Assembly: GCF_963259705.1 (NCBI RefSeq)
Contig: NC_081847.1
Span: forward strand, 89,112,546 to 89,176,545
Direction: 5' to 3'
Length of the DNA stretch: 64,000 nt
Origin: Myotis daubentonii
Taxonomy: Eukaryota > Chordata > Mammalia > Chiroptera > Vespertilionidae
In this document: positions 20,935 to 31,259 of the stretch, piece by piece
Layout: each line of letters opens with the position of its first letter
How positions within the stretch are numbered: the stretch's first letter is position 1
Translations under genes and position numbers: made by a program
The notes under the pieces: model-generated
What the model was told of the DNA's origin: nothing
Seen by the model: the letters and a program-made list of their open reading frames with translations, nothing else
Databases searched by the model: none

Positions 20935-21660
20935 TCACATATATTGGGGAACCCAGGTTTCTTCTCCAAGGAGGGCCCAGCTCACACCATTGGGCGAGAG
21001 ACAGATCCATGGCACTGGCCAACTGAAGGTCATGTGTGAGGACGCCCTCTGCGGTCACCTCTCCCTGGACAGCACTGCAGAATTGCTCACCATGGCTGAC
21101 CTCCACAGCGCAGATCAATTGAGAGCTCAGGCGGTGGATTTCACCAACTCTCATGTTGAGGATGTCTTGGAGACCTCGGGGTCGGGGGGGCTGGGGGAGA
21201 CAGGCAGTGGTGGCATCCCTGCCCGCTTGGTGGCTGAGGTGCACCACTCTCTGGCTTCAGCACAGGGCCCCTGTCTGGAGCCCCCACGCAAGTGCCTGAA
21301 GCAGCCCTGAGAGCATGCCTGCTGGAGGACTCCCTTGATGTTCCAGAAGCACCAGCCACTGTTGCTCCATAGAACCCCAGGTAGACAGGGTGGTCTGTGG
21401 AGCTTTGACCTGCTGGGGCGGGAAGACCACATCTCCACCCAGATTTCTACAATAGCATGAAATAAACTTGGCGAAAATGGTGGGGGGAGTGGGAGGGTCG
21501 GGGACTGAGGGCTGCTCAACCTGATGAAACCCCGTGGCTCCTCGCTGTGTCCCTGTGGCCTGACTGACTTGAGTCCTGTGAGGATTCCGTTTAGGCGCTG
21601 GCCCTGAGGACACCCCTGCGGTGGTATCTGGAGAAACTTGTCGGCATCTGACTGAGCAGA
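20935..21660 (+). pseudogene. SPOP: Processed SPOP-like pseudogene (C-terminal part and 3' UTR)
   Basis: SPOP is a nuclear MATH-BTB substrate adaptor for cullin-3 ubiquitin ligases. From about 20935 the DNA follows its BTB-to-BACK coding region with frame breaks. From 20990 a 106-codon frame resembles the end of the protein: '[10 protein letters not shown]', '[16 protein letters not shown]', 'DVLETSG', '[13 protein letters not shown]' and '[10 protein letters not shown]' before the stop. In the parent the tail is PPRKRLKQS. A small in-frame insertion lies after DVLETSG. The MATH domain and start are missing. No introns interrupt what is an exon mosaic in the parent, and the sequence after the stop (ttccagaagcaccagccactgttgc and beyond) looks like 3' UTR with gaaataaac near 21460, so I call it a retrocopy. 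The 3' boundary is approximate. Confidence 0.8.
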
Positions 21661-21777
21661 ACAAATCACCAGGTGCCTACAGCAAAAAGCAACAACATGC
21701 TCTCCAGGTCCATGAATGCTGTTGCAAATGATAGAGTTCCTTCTGTTTTTATGGCCGCAGAGTATTCCCTGGTGTAG

Positions 21778-21780
<3 letters not shown>

Positions 21781-21847
<67 letters not shown>

Positions 21848-21945
21848 CCTCCCTCCCTCCCTCCCTCCCTTGGCTGCATCCGAACCTCAGGCCCTTTAAT
21901 CCCCTAGCCGAAGCTCTATCCATTGACCCAAACCAAACCACACTC
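21781..21945 (-). mobile_element. Ves SINE remnant with expanded (CT)n
   Basis: The right end reads 'ctctatccattgacccaaaccaaacca', the reverse of a Ves head. The left part, where the pyrimidine-rich Ves body would be, has become a (TC)n tract of about 65 bp followed by (CCCT)n. The microsatellite seems to have grown from the SINE's own 'ctctctatctctctctccc' segment. Poly-T follows at 21951-21970. Confidence 0.7.
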
Positions 21946-21970
21946 TTCTCTTTTTTTTTTTTTTTTTTTA

Positions 21971-22894
21971 GGGCCTAAGGTATAGGGTTTCAATCACCTG
22001 CTTTTTGCTGTAGATTCAACTAAGACCACTTGCTGAGGTTGAAGCACTCACATTTGCCTCTTGTTGATCACTGAGAGAGAAAGAATTCTATAGGGCCCCT
22101 GTAGTTGCATTGTGGAATCCCTACCTGAGGAAAGAGAAAAGGAGGATATATGTCATTTTTTTCCATGTCTCTAATATTCAGAAATATTCCCCTGAGAAAA
22201 TTGGGGAGAAGAGACAGGGAATGAGGTTGTGTGCCTAGCTCCTGATGAGCCTTCTCAAACTCTGAAAGAATAACAGGAGAACTCCCTGTGGACTAAAAGG
22301 CATCTCTGGCCAGCCTCGGTCTTGAAGACTGTCTTGGCTTAATAGTCCTTTTCCAGAGAACGGGTTGCCTAACTTAATGAAGAGGTGGCACCATGAGTAT
22401 GTTTTCCATCCCATTCCTCTGACCTCATCTTCTTGGATTTCTTCTCCGCAAAGCCAATTGAACAGTTGTATCTCAGACTCAGGTTCAAAAACCTCTCGGA
22501 TGAGTTGTCACACCTGTATACTACTCTCACCTCACCCTAGCATAACCACGTGTACATGTTTATTTAGATTAAAAGATGGTGGAGAACATCAAAAGAGAAT
22601 ATTGGGAGAGCTATGGGTATATTGACTACTTATTATCTCATCCTAATCTCTAATTTATTATTGCAGTTCTTCCAGAACACTAGTTTTTGCTGTGCTTTTC
22701 TCTGAAGTTTTCCCTGCCCCTTTACTTCACCATTGACTGCACCCACTCTACAGGGACTGTAATGTGTTAAAAGCACAGTGTAACTAATAGAAATAAAGAG
22801 TACAACGCCCCCTCCCCTAAGCTGGATCAGCTTCCGGCACACTCTCTCTAGGATGCAGCAGCATTTTTAGCACCAAAGCCAGGTCGTATTGATG
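21971..22894. other. No recognised feature
   Basis: Unique-looking sequence. The plus-strand frame at 22365-22625 has no known relative that I recognise. Confidence 0.4.
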
Positions 22895-23125
22895 GCTGAA
22901 GTGAGACTGGGTTTTGAAACCACAGAGGCCTTGGTTCAAATTTTGGCTTTGCCATTTATTACTTGGGTGCTTTTATTAAAAGATTTGTCTCTCCACTGTT
23001 AGTTTCCTCATCAGCAAATCTAAATAGCATTAATTCCTTACAAGGCTGCAGTGAGTGCTAAAGAAGTGAAGATCCTGACGAGCACCATGTCTGGGATAGA
23101 GTAGATGTCTATTAATGTGGAACTA
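22895..23125 (+). mobile_element. MIR SINE
   Basis: Shows the MIR core pattern: 'ccttggttcaaattttggctttgccatttattacttgg', then 'tttcctcatcagcaaatc' and 'agtgctaaagaagtgaagatcctg'. It is an ancient tRNA-derived element with many substitutions and no preserved ends. Confidence 0.7.
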
Positions 23126-23189
23126 TTTATTTCTGGGCTCTTATTAGCAGGTCTTACCTGATACCAAATAGTCTGTGTTTTTGCTTTTA

Positions 23190-23530
23190 AAAATTAAATT
23201 ATTGGGGTGACATTGATAAACAAGATTATATAGGTTTCAAGTGTACAATTCTATGATTCATTATCTATATATTGCATTGTGTGCCCACCACCCAAAGTCA
23301 GATTGTCTTCTGTCACTATACATTTGACCCTCTCACCCTTTACTACTCCTCACCCCCTTCCTTCTGATAACAACAATACTGTTGTTTGTGTCTATGAGTT
23401 TTGTTTGTTTATTTTTCTTGTTTCCTCATTTGTTGCTTTTAGATCTTGAGAATATCATGTGGAGTTAAATGAATCAGACAGAAAAACTAAGAACCATATG
23501 ATTTCACTCATATATGAGATATACAACTGA
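23190..23530 (-). mobile_element. L1 3' fragment, antisense
   Basis: The sequence 'attggggtgacattgataaacaagattatataggtttcaagtgtacaattctatgattc' and 'catatgatttcactcatatatgagat' is the antisense 3' region of an old L1. It is inert. Confidence 0.75.
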
Positions 23531-23534
23531 ATGC

Positions 23535-24500
23535 TTTCTTTCTTTTTTTAACAACTCTTGACACTCAAGCAGTGGGCATGACCTGTCTCTAAGAACCCTG
23601 TGTCCATTTTCACTTTAACCTGGATGAAAGTAAATAAATTCAGCCACCAAATGATCTGATCCACATGCTCTCCTCTCTCCTTTGATTATGTGCCCTGAAT
23701 CTGAACTGACCTATGATCTCTTTCCCTTCCCCTGATTTTCACATTGTCTCTCATTATAGTGAGTGGATCTTGGTTTTACTCTCTGTCCTCATGTCCCTCA
23801 ATTAATAATGCTTAGTGATTCAGTCCCTTCTTGGTTAAGGTACCTGCTTTGCTCTTGACAGTATCTCTTCTAAAGGCGAGGTCTTTCTTCTCAATCCTGG
23901 TGGCAGGTATTCCTGAAATGAACCCCCAGTGTTGCTTACCTGCATGCTCAGGGTTCTAAACCTCATTTGATCCTGGATTCCTCACTAATTCATTTGGTCC
24001 ATGTGGAATTGCCTTGCTGCTAACTGGCCCATGGACCTTCTGCTTGCCGTATCAAGAACCCACCTAAATATGCTGCTGGGTTTATCTGGCCAGTGTCTAG
24101 TTCTTCCAGACGTGCGGTTCTGGTTCAAAACTATGACTGCCTTTATCTATTCTTTTCTCCCTAGTTAATTGACTGGGAGATGTGCCATGGTATGTGATGT
24201 TATTACTTTGTCCTTGGAGTTTTGAAACATCTAATCTACTCTCCTTGCATCCAGATATCCCTGTCTGTGCTCAAAGTATTCAGTCGACTAACGTTAAACT
24301 ACTCTTCCAGACACACAGCCCTTGCTTTGTTACTCCTTCCTCACTGACCAACCAGGCTTCCTTGTTAGATCATCCCAGTGCCCCAAAGCCTGCCTTTGAA
24401 GTTCCTCTTAACCTGACCCTCTTTAGAGAAGTGATCTTACTCCCACTGACACCCTTCACTACTCATGTCTGTCCCCACTCACCCTTCACCAGCCATATTC
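23535..24500. other. Pyrimidine-rich unique DNA, no recognised feature
   Basis: No repeat recognised. A 171-codon frame (24182-24697, plus) crosses into L2-like sequence; its leucine/serine/proline composition reflects CT-rich DNA, so I do not call it a gene. Confidence 0.4.
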
Positions 24501-24504
24501 CTTC

Positions 24505-25565
24505 TTATCTTTCTGCTATTGCCCATGCTCTTCACTCAGGGAGCATCTTCCATTCTCCCCTCCGACAATCCACTACCACCTGTGCTTGGGTCCCAGTCAA
24601 GTTCCATCTTTCTCAGAAGCCTTCTCTAACATTGTCCCTCTCCAATCCCCTCTTTTCTTCTCCACTCACAGTTTTTACACAGTACCACTTACCTTGATAA
24701 TGTACTTTATTATACAGCTAATTAAAATATATGAGACACAATTTAGTTAATGAAATTCACAGGGTGAGCCAAATCAGAAACCCAAAAGTCATTCTGGAAC
24801 CTTCTGCAAACCTTCCACATCACATTCTTATCAATTTCCCCTCAAATGTGTCCTGAACCCATTCCTTTCTATTCTGTCCTCGCCAAAGCCCTCCCCTTGC
24901 TCTCTTGGTTAGCTGGACTTTCCTCCTCACTGGACTCCCCCTCTCTAGTCCTGACCCATAAGCATCTATACTCCATATAGCAACCAAAGCAAGGTTTCTA
25001 AATGGGGACTCCCCCATTTAAACCCTTTTGTGACTTGCGGATGTTCCTAGGGCAAAATCCAAACTCATTCACATGGCTCAAAAGACCTGCATATTTTGGA
25101 CCCAGCTACTTACCCAGGTTTATTATTAACATTTCCCCACATCTCCGTACCCAACATCTTCTGTACTGCATGCCCCAGGCACTCTGAACTCCTTGTAGTT
25201 TCTCCCGTGAGCATGCTGTATCCTTGTCAGGGCCTTAGGATCTCCTCTGCCAGGAGATACTGCCTCCTATCTAGCCCCCTTCTCTTGGATAACACTCTTC
25301 TTCCCAATCTAAACCTAGACATCACGTGGTTAGAGGATCCTTCTCTGAGTCCCTAGTTCTGGGCTACCCTACTCTTTTTTGTTCTTCTGTACCAGAGTTT
25401 ATTTTTCTCCTCCGACAACTTATCAGACTCTTGTGATTACGCCTTTGCTATCACCAGTTAGTGAATTCCCTGAGGATAATGACTGTGTCTATGTTACTCA
25501 GTGTTATATTTCCAATCTCTGTCACAGTTCCAGATACAAAATACTTACTGAAAAGAGAATGGAAG
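24505..25565 (+). mobile_element. L2 (LINE-2) fragments
   Basis: The order of phrases follows the L2 3' region: 'tgacttgcggatgttcctagggcaaaatccaaactcattcacatgg', 'gacctgcatattttggacccagctacttaccc', 'tcagggccttaggatctcc', then 'ttagtgaattccctgaggataatgactgtgtc'. A second, shorter L2-like 3' stretch precedes it (24590-24715, 'agaagccttctctaac...cacttacc'). Strongly decayed, with no coding frame left. Confidence 0.65.
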
Positions 25566-25660
25566 AAGGGACGGAAGGGGTAAAGGGTGAAAGAAAGCAA
25601 AGAAGGAAGGAAGGAAAAAGGAGAGAATTAAGAAAGAAGGGAGATGGAAGGAGGGATTGC
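25556..25660. repeat. Purine-rich (GAAGG)n-like low-complexity tract
   Basis: A G/A-only stretch of about 100 bp with irregular gaagg and aaagg units. Simple sequence. Confidence 0.85.
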
Positions 25661-25665
25661 TTTCA

Positions 25666-25970
25666 TTTCTAAGCTATGAACTCTCTAAAGCAGGGAGGAT
25701 TTATATCTTATACTTCATTTGAATAACTCACAGACTCTGTAATTGATTGGCAAGACCCAGGCATACTTAGGGTCTTCGTAGAGGTTCTCACTGCTAGAAA
25801 CTTCTCCCTCCGGATGTCCTCAAGCCTGGCTCCCTTACTTTATTCTACAGTTTACTCAAATTTGACCCACTTTTAGAGTTTCATTTCCACCCATTCCACT
25901 CCTATTTGCAGCATGCTCTGTCACATCTTTCCTCTATTTCTTATATGCCATCAGCTGCTCCTAAGATGCC
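25666..25970. other. No recognised feature
   Basis: Unique-looking; nothing assigned. Confidence 0.4.
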
Positions 25971-26840
25971 GTATTAGTTTTCTATTGCTGCATAACAATG
26001 CACCACAGAGTTGGCAATCTAAAACAATTCTCATTTATTAGCAAACATTCTGCAGGTCCCAAGTTCAGCATGGCATAGGCGAATGCTCTGCCGGTGTCTC
26101 ACAGGACTGAAATAAGGGGTTCGCAGGGCTGATGTTTCACCTGGAGGCTCTGGGGAAAATCTGGTTTGGGGCTCATTCCGGTGGTTGGCAGCAATCAGTG
26201 CCCGGTAGTTGTAGACGTGAGTCCAGGTTTCACTTCTGACTGTCATCAGGGGCTGCTCTCTGCTCCTAGAGCAGTGATGGCGAAACTTTTGAGCTCGGCG
26301 TGTCAGCATTTTGAAAAACCCTAACTTAACTCTGGTGCCGTGTCACATATAGAACTTTTTTGATATTTGCAACCATAGTAAAACAAAGACTTATATTTTT
26401 GATATTTGTTTTATATATTTAAATGCCATTTAACAAAGAAAAATCAACCAAAACAATGAGTTTGCGTGTCACCTCTGACACGCGTGTCATAGGTTCGCCA
26501 TCACTGTTCTAGAGGATGCTCTCAGGGCCTTGCCATATGGTCCCTTCCTCATCAGGATCAGAGAATATTCTGGGTTGGATCCTGCCATACTTCGAATCTG
26601 TCTTTTCTGGTTTGGACCTGCAGATACAGATAAGGTTTTATGTTATTAAGTCAAGACCATCCAGATAATCTCTCTATCCTAAATCCAGCTGATTTGAGAC
26701 CTTAATTACATTTACACAATCTCTTGTCATATAAGGTAACATAATTACATATAAGTTAGTATAATTTGCATCATATTCACAGGTTCTACCCCAACACAGG
26801 GCCAGGGGCATCACATAAGGGTAAGGGTCCCTGGGTGATA
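25971..26840 (+). mobile_element. Ancient LTR-like repeat (MaLR-type?), split by a hAT element
   Basis: The head 'gtattagttttctattgctgcataacaatgcacc...aaaacaattctcatttatta' and later 'gctcctagag', 'ccttgccatatggtccc', 'ctgatttgagaccttaattacattt' and 'ttcacaggttc' follow one ancient mammalian repeat on both sides of the hAT insertion at 26272-26506. I take it for a MaLR-type LTR. The family name needs a library search. Confidence 0.55.
26272..26506 (-). mobile_element. Non-autonomous hAT element (family A), complete
   Basis: The terminal inverted repeats are CAGTGATGGCGAA and ttcgccatCACTG. The subterminal ends differ (gagctcggcgtgtcagc on one side; gtgtcacctctgacacgcg, itself near-palindromic, on the other). 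The 8-bp target duplication is tcctagag and ttctagag (seven of eight). At 235 bp it is non-coding and is full length relative to the copy at 27738-27972. Confidence 0.95.
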
Positions 26841-26850
26841 TCTTTATTTT

Positions 26851-27067
26851 ATTTTTTATTTTTAAAATATATTTTATTGATTTTAGAGAAGAAGGGGAGA
26901 GAAAGTTAGAAGCATCAATAATGCGAGAGAATGATTGATCGGCTGCTTCCTGCACACCCCCTAGTGGGGATCAAGTCTGCAACCTGGGCATGTGTCCTGC
27001 CTGGGAATCAAAACATAACTTCTGGGTTCATAAGTCGATGCTCAATCACTGAGCCACACTGGCTGGG
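26851..27067 (-). mobile_element. Ves SINE
   Basis: Reverse copy with T-rich tail first (aaaatatattttattgattttagagaa) and head last (gctcaatcactgagccacactggctggg), of the 'gttgagcatcaacttatgaacc' subfamily also seen at 2723. The flanking duplication is unclear. Confidence 0.93.
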
Positions 27068-27103
27068 TTCTATCTACCACAAATACCATGTGATATCCTG
27101 ATA

Positions 27104-27104
27104 A

Positions 27105-27135
<31 letters not shown>

Positions 27136-27136
27136 A
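27104..27136. repeat. (GATT)n microsatellite
   Basis: About eight tandem gatt units. Confidence 0.95.
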
Positions 27137-27139
27137 GTG

Positions 27140-27285
27140 TCGGTCTCCTTCCATTAGAATGAAAGGCTCATGAGGACTGGGATTTTTGTTTTGTTTGTTC
27201 ACTGCTGTAACCCATTTGTACTTAGAATAGTGTCTGGACTACCATAGATGCTCAATAAATATTTTTTGAATGAATGAATATCTCA
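27140..27285 (+). mobile_element. L2 3' end
   Basis: The terminal L2 signature 'gatgctcaataaatattttttgaatgaatgaat', preceded by 'ttcactgctgtaacccatttgtacttagaatagtgtctgg'. Inert. Confidence 0.75.
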
Positions 27286-27651
27286 GATACACAAATATGA
27301 AATCTTGCCATAAATTTTTCGGAAGTATTTTGAGAAATGTTTGAGATGCAGAAATAAAGTTCTAATATCTAGTTGGATGTTAGTCAAACTCATATATTTT
27401 TGTAGTATATCTTCATAGTCAATTTTTTATGTCAGGAGAGAGAAACATGGTAGTGGTTTTCTATATGTTTCCCTTTTGTCACCTTGAGCATGAAGCAGAG
27501 ATATCTTAGCCAGTGGTCGGCAAACTCATTAGTCAACAGAGCCAAATATCAACAGTACAACGATTGAAATTTCTTTTGAGAGCCAATTTTTTTAAACTTA
27601 AACTATATAGGTAGGTACATTGTTATTAACTTAATTAGGGTACTCCTAAGG

Positions 27652-27722
27652 CAGTGATGACGAACCTTTTGAGCTCGGCGTGTCAGCATTTTGAAAAACC
27701 CTAACTAAACTCTGGTGCCGTG
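27652..27722 (+). mobile_element. Partial hAT family A end, nested
   Basis: Starts CAGTGATGACGAACC and continues with the gagctcggcgtgtcagc end, but stops after about 71 bp at ggtgccgtg and lacks the other terminus. It is still bounded by a near-perfect 8-bp repeat, tcctaagg (27644-27651) and tcctaagc (27723-27730). The remainder was deleted after insertion, or the short form itself moved. Confidence 0.75.
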
Positions 27723-27737
27723 TCCTAAGCCTTCGGA

Positions 27738-27972
27738 CAGTGATGGCGAACCTATGACATGTGTGTCAGAGGTGACACGCGAACTCATTTTTTTGGTTGA
27801 TTTTTCTTTGTTAAATGGCATTTAAATATATAAAGTAAATATCAAAAATATAAATCTTTGTTTTACTATGGTTGCAGATATGAAAAAAGTTCTATATGTG
27901 ACACGGCACCAGAGTTAAGTTAGGGTTTTTCAAAATGCTGACACGCCGAGCTCAAAACGTTCGCCATCACTG
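27738..27972 (+). mobile_element. hAT family A element, complete, nested
   Basis: CAGTGATGGCGAACC to cgccatCACTG, 235 bp and in the opposite orientation to the copy at 26272. The target duplication is ccttcgga and gcttagga (six of eight). It is nested in family B and sits next to the partial family A end. Confidence 0.92.
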
Positions 27973-28134
27973 GCTTAGGAAGAGCCACACTCAAGGGGCC
28001 AAAAAGCTGCATGTGGCTCGTGAACCGCAGTTTGCCAACCATGGTCCTAGATGACAGAGAGAATTCATAATAGCTTTTATAGAAAAGCAGTGTTGTGTTT
28101 TCTTCATTCTTTTTCATAGACCTTGAAGAGCCAG

Positions 28135-28202
28135 AAGTTCCATCTCCTTCTCTCTCTCTCCCTGCCCCCTTCTCCCTTTTCTCTCCCCCTCTCTCTCTCT
28201 CC
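28135..28202. repeat. (CT)-rich low-complexity tract
   Basis: A pyrimidine run of tctctctccctgcccccttctccc type. Simple sequence. Confidence 0.85.
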
Positions 28203-28514
28203 ACATACTACCAGCACACTAGTAAGAATTGATTTAGCATAGCTTTAAGTCAGTTCATTCTTCCAGCATTGAACTCCAATTGGCCTAATGAAGGAATTAG
28301 TTAAGCTTGTAAGATGAGAAATCAGGTTTATATATAGCATTCTAAAATAAAATAAAAAGTGAAGCTATACATTAGTTAGTGTTAAAGTGAAAGAAATATA
28401 TTGAGGTGCACTGTTCTGGTAAAATAATACCTTCCACAAAAGAAAATGAATATATTAAGAAATAGGTACCTAAATATGAAGCAGTTGGATACCGTTATAG
28501 AAACAAAGGTTTTT

Positions 28515-28734
28515 TAAATATGTATTTATTTTTATTGATTTCTTACAGAGAGGAAGAGAGAGGGATAGAGAGTTAGAAACATCGACGAGAGAGAAACATC
28601 GATCACCTGCTTCCTGCACACCGCCTAGTGGGGATGTGCCCGCAACCAAGGTACATGCCCTTGACCGGAATCGAACCTGGGACCCTTCAGTCCACAGGCC
28701 GACCTCTATCCACTGAGCCAAACCAGTCAAGGTA
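28515..28734 (-). mobile_element. Ves SINE
   Basis: Reverse copy; the target duplication aaacaaaggttttt is perfect (28501-28514 and 28735-28748). The B box in reverse is ggaatcgaacctgg. A fairly young insertion. Confidence 0.97.
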
Positions 28735-28748
28735 AAACAAAGGTTTTT

Positions 28749-29987
28749 AAGAGTGTAAATCAATTTTTCTTTCTCACATGCTTGAAATTTTTTTCTACTC
28801 TCAATTATTTTAAATTGTTATTTTGGATATCATAACAATGGAGTGATTTCTTAAAAAGTGGACCATGTTCGATCAGTAGTCCTATGCATATTATATTATT
28901 AAAATAAGTTCTCGCTTTCTTACTATAGAGAATGAATGGCTAGGCTGCAACATTTAAATTGATTTTGTTTTGATTCAACTGAGCACATAAAAAGCAGTAA
29001 GCAACTTCTTTAAAATCTGAGACCTGTTCTGCCATTTGAATGAAGCATAACTACATTTGGGAGAGAGTTTAGGGTGGCAATATTTACTATATTTTTAAAT
29101 TCACATAACTCTTTGATACAGCAGTTCTAAGAGTTTTTCTTATAATTTATGTACATGTCAACGAAAGTGTATAATAAGGTAAGAGTATATATATTACACC
29201 ACCGTTTCTAAAGGAAAAAAGTGAATACAATAAAAATTCTTTATTAAAGTATTAGCTAAATTATGGAGAGGCATACAACAGAATACAATTTAGTATTCTA
29301 AAGTCTGACAGTATAGTTGTATATCCTGAAATAAAATGTATCCATGTTTATTGATCAGAAAAATGACTATATTTCTAAAGAAAATCATGTATACTTCCAT
29401 CTTTATAAAATAAAAAGAACCTAGCCACATTATTATTTTGCACAGAAACAAAACTTCTGAGGATATATACCAAATTTACTGCTGGGCACCATGACCCAGG
29501 GAAGAAGATGTCTGATTTTTTATTCGTGTCTTTTGTATGAGTTTTCAGTAAGCAAGGCTTCTGGTTCCAACCTCAAAGAATTAATGGCTGTGGAAATTGC
29601 CCTTCCAGAAACAGCAAGAAAAATTGAAGAAAATATTGAAGCAATGGATGTTAGACATTAGAAAAGAAAGAGCCAAGGACTGTGATCCTTGAAAAAAAAG
29701 GAAACACATGAGGTTACCTCTATAATTGGCCCAGCTTACTACCTGAATACAGTTTCCAGGCTGCACTTCAATAAAAACAATCCCAACCCAGGTCAGTGGG
29801 CTGCTGAGTGCAGGAAACAGAGGTGTTCAGGAAGGCAGGAGGCCCTGACTCCTGAGCCGGAACATGACAGAAAATGGCGCTTCATGAGGTCAGACAAGAA
29901 GATGTTTAGAGCAAAACCTGGGTAGAATCACACTAATCAAAGGTGCATCCGAATCAAATTGCTGAGAATCAGTGATGAAAAGAAACA
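28749..29987. other. AT-rich DNA; possible L1 scraps near the end
   Basis: Around 29925-29985 the phrase 'ggtgcatccgaatcaaattgctgagaatcagtgatgaaaagaaa' resembles L1 internal sequence. The remainder is unassigned. Short frames at 29581-29925 are not recognisable. Confidence 0.35.
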
Positions 29988-30000
29988 GAAACATTTTTTA

Positions 30001-30206
30001 TAAATATATTATTATTGATTTCAGGGAGGAAGAGGGAGAGAAACATCAGTGATGAGAGAGAATCGTTGATCAGCTGCCTCCTACACAACCCCCCACTGGG
30101 GATTGAGCCTGCAACCCAGGCATGTGCCCTGACGAAGAATTGAACCATGACCTCCTGGTTCATAGGTTGATGCTCAACCACTGATCCACACTGGCTGGGC
30201 AAAACT
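30001..30206 (-). mobile_element. Ves SINE
   Basis: Reverse copy; near-perfect duplication gaaacatttttta and gaaatatttttta (29988-30000 and 30207-30219). 'Gttgagcatcaacctatgaacc' head subfamily. Confidence 0.95.
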
Positions 30207-30307
30207 GAAATATTTTTTAAAGTATCCAAATGTAAATTATATTACATAGTAAGTATATGTCAAACACTAGATCAGTTACTGAAAACACACAACAAAGAGG
30301 AATCCTA

Positions 30308-30526
30308 GCCCTTACCGGTTTGGCTCAGTGGATAGAGCATCAGCCTGAGGACTCAAGGGTCCCAGGTTCGATTCCAGTCAAGGGCATGTACCTTGGTTGT
30401 GGGCACATCCTCAGTAGGAGGTGTACAGGAGGCAGCTGATCGATGTTTCTCTCTCATCGATGTTTCTAACTCTATCCCTCTCCCTTCCTCTGTAAAAAAT
30501 CAATAAAAATATATTTTTTTAAAAAA
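30308..30526 (+). mobile_element. Ves SINE
   Basis: Head cttaccggtttggctcagtgg, B box aggttcgattcc, tail aatcaataaaaatatatt plus A-rich. Perfect duplication aggaatccta (30298-30307 and 30527-30536). It lies about 100 bp from the reverse Ves copy at 30001, forming an inverted SINE pair. Confidence 0.96.
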
Positions 30527-30536
30527 AGGAATCCTA

Positions 30537-31255
30537 AATGGATAGTGGGGAAAGATAGTGAACCTCTTGTGGCTCAGAGACGAAATGTGTCCCACTCTGC
30601 CTCGTTAAATTTCTTCTCAGAGGGAGAGGCTCACAGAAATTGTGAAACTGCTGTCTGAAAATAAGTGGCAGGATCTTCATGGCAGACAGGGTGCACGGTA
30701 GCACCGTGGGACTTTGCCAGTCAGGTCCTCGCAGGAGGAACTGCTAGGAGGAGCGCAGCTGGCCTTCAGGCTCTGCTGCAGCATGTGCGCCAGAGCCCCT
30801 CTCTCCGTGGCTGCCCCGACACCGCTGACCATGGAGCCTGACCCTCGGCGAGACTCCTCCCAGAGGCAGTGTTTGCACTGAGGCTGCCATGGCCTTGCTG
30901 AGAGTGTCCTCTTTAACATACGTTCATTGGTTTCCATGAGGAAGTGAGGAAGGCGCTCAACCACCGAGCACGCTGGCTGGCTGGCTGGCCAGGAGTTCCT
31001 CCGAGCTCTGCAGCGTCTCCTGCTCTTTCTGCCCAACACGCCTGCCTTCCCTTTCTCGTTTCACAGCAGTTCAGTGTGAACGTTGTCCAGGCCTCTTGTC
31101 TCATCTATCTTCCTCCTCTCCTAATAAATCCCTTGCACATGTAGTTTCCTTTTAAATCTGCTTTTAGGGAACCTGGGGTGACACAAAAACTTCTGAAAAA
31201 TGTGTGGCATGCCAGTAAAGCCACGCTTAGAGAAAAGCTCTCTGCATGTACAGCT
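30537..31255. other. GC-richer unclassified block, possible old LTR
   Basis: At about 30690-31190 the composition is richer in GC than its flanks and ends 'cctaataaatcccttgcacat...ctgcttttagggaacctggg', a pattern seen at the 3' end of some mammalian LTRs or retrocopies. Overlapping frames on both strands (30677-31144) are not recognisable. A (ctgg)n run lies at 30972-30989. Confidence 0.35.
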
Positions 31256-31259
31256 GGGT

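Larger units (their letters stand above)
27511..28044 (+). mobile_element. hAT family B element interrupted by family A insertions
   Basis: The left part starts cagtggtcggcaaac at 27511 and runs to tactcctaagg (27651). The right part resumes at gcttaggaagagccac (27973) and ends tttgccaaccatgg (28044). Joined, the halves match the uninterrupted copy at 13809-14019. Between them lie one partial and one complete family A element. The outer target duplication is no longer clear. Confidence 0.9.

Noticed and set aside
21151..21941. Minus-strand frames of 91-242 codons
   Set aside because: They are antisense to the SPOP-like pseudogene and extended through a CT microsatellite (Arg/Glu run).
24182..24697. 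171-codon plus-strand frame as a gene
   Set aside because: Composition mirrors CT-rich DNA, the frame crosses L2-like sequence, and no family or splice context is recognisable.
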